Assembly: GCA_949128115.1 (NCBI GenBank)
Contig: OX421964.1
Span: forward strand, 44,928,601-44,992,600
Reading direction: 5' to 3'
From: Anaspis maculata
Lineage: Eukaryota; Arthropoda; Insecta; Coleoptera; Scraptiidae
Length of the DNA stretch: 64,000 bases
Every line of letters begins with the position of its first letter. Within the stretch, counting starts at the first letter, position 1. The notes beneath the pieces are model-generated. The model worked only from the letters and a program-made list of their open reading frames with translations. It was not told the DNA's origin and did not search any database. The translations under genes and the position numbers were made by a program. This document shows positions 1 through 6,408 of the stretch, piece by piece.

Positions 1-564
1 TGTATGGGATATAGGTACTTTGGCAGATGTATCCACATGATCCAACTTAATCATCAAAATCTGTAATGTGCCTACTGATTCGCGATAGGAATAGACAGTC
101 CCGCCATTATGTTCGCAGGCTTAAAGTTAGACGCATCTAGAAGATGTGGCAATTTTTAGCGCATTTTCCATCTTGATGAAAATCGCTATTGCAACCGCTT
201 TGTCCGTCCGTCCGTCTGTTTCTCGAACCCCTCGCAAACTGGACGCCCTAGCTTTCTAATTTTTTCGCTGTTACAAAGCTACCACTCCCAAAGCTGGGCT
301 AGGCTATATTGAATGTCTATATTGCGCCGCCAACATACAGAAAACCGCCCCCGATCAACTTGAAATAACATGATATTGCAATTTCTACCAGACCTAATGC
401 TCTGGTTGTTCTCATTTTATGAATAATACATAGTTGCCACTTATACCTAAATCTAAGCTAAGCCCACGGACATTCAAACTTCAATATGCGCCGCCGACAT
501 GGAAAAATTTCAAAAAACCGCCCCCAATCACTTTGAACTCCAAAAGTAAAATAAAGTGAAATAA
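1..564. other. Unclassified sequence, no gene seen
   Basis: No open frame here resembles a known protein and no RNA gene is recognisable. It contains a short CCGT-type microsatellite (about 202-218) and one imperfect direct repeat, listed separately. It is probably decayed mobile-element or array-flanking DNA, since the next segment is decayed satellite. That is inference from context only. Confidence 0.5.
323..535 (+). repeat. Imperfect direct repeat (two about 45-55 bp copies)
   Basis: Copy one (about 323-363) and copy two (about 483-535) share GCGCCGCC followed by ACAT, an A-rich stretch, AACCGCCCCC and a TCACTTTGA-like end. Copy two has about ten extra A/T bases inside. The pair may belong to an old tandem or interspersed repeat with a period near 160 bp. 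No family is recognised. Confidence 0.55.
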
Positions 565-808
565 GCCCGAAAAATCGTTTACACTTTTATTGGTAAAGTT
601 GAATGGTTTACCGAGAAGTTCTCCCGAATGTTATCACAAACGTGAAATAACAGTATATTATTTGAATGCGTAAAATAAGTCCGAAAAATAGTTTACACTT
701 TAATCGGTGAAGCCGGACGTTTAACAAAAATTGATTTTGACTAACTTCTGCAGCAAATGACCAGAAAGCCAATTACCGAGAAGTTCTCTCGAATGTCATC
801 ACAAACAT
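565..808 (-). repeat. Decayed 173-bp satellite, minus orientation
   Basis: About one and a half monomers resemble the reverse complement of the main satellite. They carry AAGCCCGAAAAATCG, CTTCTGCAGCAAATGACC, AGCCAATTACCGAGAAGTTC and the AATCGATT-like core, with many substitutions and indels. This is the left flank of composite locus 1. Its orientation is opposite to the array at 11158-22346 and the same as the array at 29566-64000. Confidence 0.8.
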
Positions 809-1028
809 AACATAACATAATAGTACAGTCATTATAGGAAAAATAGGAGAAATAAAATATAACAGGCTGCTGTTTGGCGGAAAATACGCGTTAGGGGTAT
901 ACTTACTTATGGTCAAAAGTTGCCATCTGGCAAGTGATAGCGTCATCTTCAAAAAGACTGAAAAGAGGTTTTGAGGCAAAACCACGAAGCTTGAATAGAT
1001 GTGCACGGTTTTTGTTGATAAAGTGTTG

Positions 1029-1100
1029 TTAGGCGAATGGTCCGACGCGTTGATTTTTGCAAACTGACCGACCGATCTATCGAAGGTTCGAATCCCGCAG
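1029..1100 (+). promoter_or_regulatory. tRNA-like segment with Pol III box B in the TIR arm
   Basis: GGTTCGAATCC at 1085-1095 is a perfect match to the tRNA box B consensus (GGTTCGANTCC). A weak box-A-like GGCGAATGGTCC lies about 50 bases upstream. The T-arm stem is imperfect and no full cloverleaf forms, so this is not a functional tRNA gene. A decayed tRNA-derived piece or Pol III promoter is the best reading. Box B recurs at 2565-2575, 6114-6124 (minus), 23356-23366, 26903-26913 (minus) and 28381-28391 (minus), always inside the outer TIR sequence. Confidence 0.45.
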
Positions 1101-1297
1101 TAAACGTTATCAATTTTTTTTTGCTAAAAAATGCTTTTTAGGGGCTACAACTACTTTTCGTCCAAGTTTTCATCATAGCCTGTGAATTTCTCAAGTTTTA
1201 GGTGAATATCATCAAGTTGAAAAATACTACGGTATTTATTGCTAAGCCAAATTCCTTGAGTACCTACTAGTAGGTTTTCTGATGGTGTCCCGTGTGC
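1051..1297 (+). repeat. Long target-site duplication, copy 1
   Basis: This 247-bp block runs from TGATTTTTGC to GTGTGC and lies directly 5' of the LINE fragment. A nearly identical block follows the fragment at 2531-2776. It covers 200 bp of outer TIR plus the first 46 bp of the foldback element. The last two bases (GC) also match the LINE sequence, so the 5' junction has 2-bp microhomology. Confidence 0.75.
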
Positions 1298-2530
1298 CGG
1301 TGTACCTCAGGGAGCGGTGACAAGCCCCAAACTGTTTATATATTACATCAACGACATCCCCAAGTCACCGAATACTAAACTGGCACTTTTCGCCGATGAC
1401 ACTGCGATCATGGCGCAGTCCTTCTGGGCAGTGGCTGCCAACAAACAAATACAGATACATCTGACAACGTTAGACGCGTATTTCAAGCGTTGGTTTATAT
1501 ACATCAATGCCGACAAGTCAGAAAACATCATCTTCACAAGAAAGTTCACCAATAAGCGTGTCTTCCAAAACCTGAAGATCGCCGGGCGGGAAGTGCCGGT
1601 TCGAGATTCGGTGAAATACCTAGGGGTACATCTTGACGGTAGGTTAAACTTCCATTTGCACGTCAAACGCACGGTGGCATCGGCGTACGCGGCGCGTAAG
1701 ACTCTATACCCTCTTATCAATGTCAAGAGCAACCTCACCAATGCAAACAAATTGCTTCTTTATAAGACCATGGCCAGACCGATTTTGGCGTATGCTGCAC
1801 CGGTGTGGTGCAGCATCAGCGACACCGCCATGAGGCCCCTCCAGGTGTACCAGAACAGCTTCCTGAGGCTCATCACGAACTCAGACAGGTACACACGTAT
1901 AGAAGACTTACATGACATGACTGAGATGCCTCGACTTAAAGACTATATATACGCACTCGCCGACAAATACTACAGGACAAACATCAAAAATTCAACACTG
2001 ACGAGACACATAACAAGACTACGCTCTCATAATACAGGACATATAAAACACAAGTTTCCCCACCAAAGGCTGCCATTGTTTGACGAGCGGGTCTCCTCCG
2101 GGGAGGATGATGACCCCGGACTCAGCGACTCTGACAGCAGCCTGCACGATGAAGGCGTCACGAGCGTCGACGACGCGAATGACAGCGATATCACCGAAAT
2201 CGCAAGAAGCGACTACACGCGAAGCTCGATATCATTATCCGAATAGCTACTAAACAAATGAAGCACAAGCCAACAAGTGGCATCGCCTGTCACAGGTAAA
2301 AATCAAACAACGACTATCACTAGGCGCAGGGTTTTGTCCAATTTTCCCTGACAATCGAACACACCGAAGCACAATAACGAAAGCGATCAAGAAATTCACC
2401 TGCCACCCTCCAGGGATTAGTCATCGCTGTTACGTGAGGCCAGCAGGCCAGGAAGTATTTGAATCAGTTCAAATGTACGGCAATTGCCATCCAATTAATG
2501 ACCAATAAAGAACCTTTTTATCGTTATCGT
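1298..2530 (+). mobile_element. 5'-truncated Jockey-type LINE fragment
   Basis: This is the 3' 1.23 kb of the same LINE family that is full length at 6159-11157: the reverse transcriptase C-terminal part, the 3' UTR, AATAAA at 2504-2509, and a tail of two TTATCG units. It is flanked by about 246-bp direct repeats. Its 3' UTR holds a 40-bp stretch (after GTATTT, ending AATTAATG) that the full-length copy lacks, so the two copies come from different source sub-lineages. Confidence 0.9.
1299..2246 (+). pseudogene. Reverse transcriptase C-terminal fragment (LINE ORF2 remnant)
   Basis: The frame is open from the 5' truncation point to the natural stop (TAG 2244-2246), about 315 codons. It starts at the RT motif GVPQGAVTSP, includes the catalytic FADD box and the YLGVHLDG segment, then the thumb/C-terminal region and the Ser/Asp/Glu-rich acidic tail. 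The endonuclease, the fingers and the first palm motif (LDVEKAFD) are absent, so it cannot make an active enzyme. It differs from ORF2 at 6409-9273 at only a few residues, for example FQN against FQS and FIYIN against FININ. There is no start codon or promoter of its own. I class it as a dead-on-arrival retrocopy. Confidence 0.9.
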
Positions 2531-2776
2531 TGATTTTTGCAAACTGACCGACCGATCTATCGAAGGTTCGAATCCCGCAGTAAACGTTATCAATTTTTTT
2601 TGCTAAAAAATGCTTTTTAGGGGCTACAACTACTTTTCGTCCAAGTTTTCATCATAGCCTGTGAATTTCTCAAGTTTTAGGTGAATATCATCAAGTTAAA
2701 AAATACTACGGTATTTATTGCTAAGCCAAATTCCTTGAGTACCTACTAGTAGGTTTTCTGATGGTGTCCCGTGTGC
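2531..2776 (+). repeat. Long target-site duplication, copy 2
   Basis: The 246-bp partner of 1051-1297 directly follows the LINE tail. The visible differences are one T in a T-run and G to A in the AAGTTGAAAAATAC segment. After GTGTGC it continues into the foldback element, whereas copy 1 continues into the LINE, as expected for a target duplication. Confidence 0.75.
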
Positions 2777-4927
2777 AAGTTGGAACTAGAGTATAGGCTT
2801 AGTGCCAAATTGTTCCTTAGATCATGCTGAAACTAGGACCGCGATGGCGAACATTTGAGACCCACGACTGGGCAGCGGGAGGGGGGGGGGGGTAAAATGT
2901 GAAGAAGACATAAAAAATGTTAAACCATGAACCGAAAGAGGTACAGTTATGAAAGTTACCATACGTATTGGCCATTTTACGCTAATGGAGGTTTAGCAAA
3001 CCGATTTCATAAATATCAATCATTCCCAGAGATATTTCCAAAAATCCATTTTTTTTGTCAACATTTTATTGTTAAAAAATCAAAGAATTTTGAGGATGGA
3101 GAGATGAAACTTGATGTTTTGACAATTAGTGATGTTAGAAATATAGTCGTGATTGGCGAAAATTCCTCGGCATACTATTTTAGAAAATAAGACCGTCAAC
3201 TGTTTTCACCAGCTTGGCCGCCAGCTTGGATTTCCCTTCGGTGCAGTAGTCGCAAAAATGACAGGGAACTGTGAGTATGGTATGGTATAGCGTTAGATCA
3301 TTTCAATACGAAAAGTAACTTCTCAGAAAGGGTTAGTTGCTTCTTTGGCGAGAAAAATTGCCATTTTATTATCTCCGGTGGCTGTACGAATCCAGTGCCA
3401 ATGATGGCTGATTTGAAGCTGGAAGCGGTGCAATACGTTTTGTACCATAAAACTTGATAGTTAGTGAAGTCGACTACCAAAATTCATGATCATAAATCAA
3501 ATGGTTTATTGTTGGTGATTGGTTGAAGCAAAGTGTGCTCATTTTTGGCAGAAAATGCATGAGAACTGTGTTTTTAGTGGACATTACAAAGCTCTGGAGG
3601 GAGACCTGCGGCCAAGATTGGCGGCGAAAGTCATGTAACTAATTAAAGTGAGCATGCTCTATAACAAGTAGCTGTCATGAATGGTGTAGGTTTCTTGAAG
3701 ATTTCTAGGGAGGTCGACAAAGATGTTTTTTCATGATAATATTCTCAGGTACAGTCCCTTCCAAAATTCTCTCTCTTCACTAGGGACTAACTCTTTCGAC
3801 CACGGTACATTTGCAAGACTGGAACAATTCATTTGTTCGGTTAACTTGAAATCACCTTAGTTCACGGAGCTGAAAGATTTGTGATGGTGGTTTTTTACAA
3901 ACTTACAGACTGTACTTGAAAATATTATTATGAAAAAACATCTTTTTCGACTTTCCTAGAGATTTTAAAGAAACCTACACGATTCATTACAGCTCCTCGT
4001 TAAAGAGCATACTCACTTCAACTGGTAACATGACTTTCGCCGCCAATCTTGGCCGCAGGTTTTCCTCCAGAGCTTTGTAATGTCCACTAAAAACTCAGTT
4101 TTTATGCATTTTTTCCAAAAATGAGCACACGTTGCTTCACCCAAACACCAACAATGAACCATTCGATTCATGATCATAAATTTTGGTAGTTGACTTCACA
4201 AACTATCAAGTTTTATGATACGAAACGTATTGTGCTGCTTCCAGCTCCAAATCAGCCATCATTGGCGCTGGATTCGTGCAGGAGCCGGAGATAACAAAAT
4301 GACAATTTTTCTCGCCAAAGAAGCAACTAACCCCCTCTGGGAAGTAACTTTTTGAAGTTGCTTGAAATGATCTGACGCTACCATACTCAGAGTCCCCTGT
4401 CATTTTTGCGACTACTGCACCAAAAAGAAATACAAGATGGCGGTCAAACTGGTGAAAACAGTTGAAGGTCTTGTTTCCTAAAATAGTAGGCCGAGGAATG
4501 TTCACCAGTCACGACTATATTTCTAACATCACTAATTGTCAAATGATCAAGTTCCATCTTTCCATCCTCAAAATTCTTTGATTTTTTTAACAATAAAATG
4601 TTTGAAAAAAAAATTATATTCTTGGAAATATCTATAAGAATGATTGATATTTATGAAATCGGTTTGCTAAACCTTTATTAGCGTAAAATGGCGAATACGT
4701 ATGGTAACTTTCATAACTGTACCTCTTTTGGTTCATGATTAACCATTTTTTATGTCTTCATTACATTTTATCCCCCCTCCCGCTGCCCAGTCGTGGGTCT
4801 CAGATGTTCGCCATCGCGGTCCTAGTTCAGCATTATCTAAGGAACAATTTGGCACCAAGCACTATACTCTAGTTCCAACTTGCACACGGGACACCACCAG
4901 AAAACCTACTAGTAGGTACTCAAGGAA
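2731..4927. mobile_element. 2.2-kb foldback element with about 1-kb inverted arms
   Basis: The left arm (2731 to about 3756) and right arm (about 3908-4927) are imperfect reverse complements around a loop of about 150 bp. The ends are TTCCTTGAG and CTCAAGGAA, followed by the palindromic CCTACTAGTAGG. The uninterrupted outer arm at 23515-23533 gives the empty site (GCCAAATGGGG). Compared with it, at most a 2-bp AT target duplication is visible. Left arm bases 2881-2892 are a run of 12 G. No convincing coding frame: the open stretches in the arms (for example 2927-3190) are not conserved between the two arms. Non-autonomous; superfamily not assigned. Confidence 0.8.
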
Positions 4928-4940
4928 TGGGGTACTTGCC

Positions 4941-5943
4941 TAATTTTTTTTATTGGCTTAATCGATAGTATGGTTAAAAATAATGTACCCGTATTTTTTC
5001 TTTTCCCTAAATTCCCAAAATTGCGGCCGCAATGCGTGTTTTAAAAATATATTTGTGACGTCACAAATATATTAGATATAGAACATAGAAGGACTCTTTT
5101 TCCTCGTTGGGTTGGCAATGATATAACGTCGCCAAGGTGCCGTTTTCAAACAACAAGATCTGAGTCTGACTGACAACGTCAAACCGCCGGCCGTAATTTC
5201 TTCCTGTGCCCTTTTTTTGCTTTTGACTGCTTTGATCAAGGCTTTGATCTACGCGGTAAGTACCTACTCGTTTTGTCGATTTCTTGTTCAACCTAACTAG
5301 TCTCTTTCTTTAGTCTTCAGTGCTGTCCACCTAAAAGCCTTTCGCATGTTTGTCACCCGTGCTCTGACCTGGCTGACCCTTGGCTTCATTTCGGACATCA
5401 GTGTTCCTGCTCCCCACATTTTATTTGGAGATCCATCGCGTCCTCCCCACATGGATCTCTTGTAGCTCTAAAGTATTACCTATCCGGAATTGTATGCTAA
5501 TGATGAACCTATAAAAGCTCACTGTTCATTTTCAGCGTCTTATTTCTGGGCTATTGGTGATCCTCCAGATTTTCCCCTGGAAATAAATTATTTCGACTGA
5601 GACAGTGTTATAAGAGGTTTCTGGAGTCAGTTTCTTCGAAACCTTGTTCGACTTAATTGTCTATATGCTCATGGTAAGAGAATTCGATAGGAAACCGGTT
5701 TTGCGATAGCATGTTCAAAATGACAGTGTCACAGTGACATCCCTGACATTCTTGATTATTCCATTGTCACACAGTCAGACCAACCCCACTCAAAATCCCT
5801 GTCCTGGCGCGAAGCTTTTAGGAGGATTTTTCAAATTCGTTTTTTTCTGTAGAAAACGACGGGATTTTTGTGAAATTCTCAGTAGAGTCCTCTTATCACT
5901 TATACTAGCAATCAAAAGTATTTCCAGCTGAATCTATTCCATT
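4941..5943 (+). other. Core of the outer TIR element, non-coding
   Basis: This single-copy core lies between the two outer TIR arms and recurs inverted at 23534-24537. It holds a 14-bp palindrome around a NotI site (5020-5033) and a 28-bp palindrome around TGACGTCA (5046-5073). A short splice-like interval (GTAAGT at 5256 to TTTAG at 5313) is followed by 49 open codons (5316-5465), and a TATAAAAG box lies at 5510-5517. None of this amounts to a recognisable transposase. It may hold a captured host fragment, but that is speculation. Confidence 0.5.
5046..5073. promoter_or_regulatory. 28-bp perfect palindrome centred on a CRE octamer
   Basis: Fourteen bases on each side of the centre pair exactly, and the middle is TGACGTCA, the classical cAMP-response element bound by CREB/ATF bZIP dimers. 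The arms are A/T-rich (ATATTTG/CAAATAT). A second palindrome, ATTGCGGCCGCAAT (5020-5033), lies 12 bp upstream. Binding is untested; it could equally be a fold or recombination signal of the element. Confidence 0.55.
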
Positions 5944-6158
5944 GGCAAGTACCCCATTTGGCTCAGCAATAAATACCGTAGTATTTTTCAACTTGATGAT
6001 ATTCACCTAAAACTTGAGAAATTCACAGGCTATGATGAAAACTTGGACGAAAAGTAGTTGTAGCCCCTAAAAAGCATTTTTTAGCAAAAAAAAAATTGAT
6101 AACGTTTACTGCGGGATTCGAACCTTCGATAGATCGGTCGGTCAGTTTGCAAAAATCA
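5944..6158 (-). repeat. Right arm of outer TIR, truncated by the LINE
   Basis: This is the reverse complement of the inner 215 bp of the intact arm at 23087-23533. It stops at AAAAATCA (6151-6158), where the LINE tail begins. The outer about 230 bp expected beyond this point (as at 23087-23318) are missing. Confidence 0.85.
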
Positions 6159-6185
6159 ACGATAACGATAACGATAAAATGGTTC

Positions 6186-6191
6186 TTTATT
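6186..6191 (-). terminator. Poly(A) signal of the LINE
   Basis: AATAAA on the minus strand lies just before the TTATCG tail. The equivalent is at 2504-2509 in the fragment of locus 1. In non-LTR elements such a signal ends the genomic RNA that is later reverse transcribed. Confidence 0.6.
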
Positions 6192-6408
6192 GGTAAATAC
6201 TTCCTGGCCTGCTGGCCTCACGTAACAGCGATGATTCATCCCTGGAGGGTGGCAGATGATTTTCTTGATCGCTTTCGTTATTGTACTTCGGTGTGTTCGA
6301 TTGTCAGGGAAAATTGGACAAAACCCTGCGCCTAGTGATAGTCGTTGTTTGATTTTTACCTGTGACAGGCGATGCCACTTGTTGGCTTGTGCTTCATTTG
6401 TTTAATAG

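Larger units (their letters stand above)
826..6158 (+). mobile_element. Composite TIR-element locus 1 (nested TEs, right end broken)
   Basis: A non-autonomous TIR element carries two nested insertions. The left arm starts at CAGTCATT (826-833) and is split into 826-1050, 2531-2730 and 4928-4940 by a LINE fragment and a foldback element. The core is 4941-5943, and the right arm (5944-6158) is cut off by a full-length LINE. Taking the insertions out gives arms of about 448 bp around a 1.0-kb core, so the parent was about 1.9 kb and non-coding. The same composite occurs inverted at 23087-28660. No transposase is present and no clear target duplication is visible, so the superfamily is unknown. 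Confidence 0.75.

Noticed and set aside
1029..1100. Functional tRNA gene
   Set aside because: Box B is perfect, but the T stem and acceptor stem do not pair properly and no clear anticodon arm forms.
2881..2892. G-quadruplex at the 12-G run
   Set aside because: It is a single uninterrupted homopolymer, not four separated G-tracts, and is most simply a length-variable run.
2927..4505. Frames of 60-99 codons in the foldback arms and their copies at 24973-26551
   Set aside because: Although identical between the two loci, they are not kept between the two arms of one element, which are independent copies of the same sequence. Identity between loci only reflects recent duplication.
6159..6180. 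Telomeric repeat at the LINE tail
   Set aside because: The units are TTATCG, not the insect TTAGG, number only two or three, and form the 3' tail of the element.
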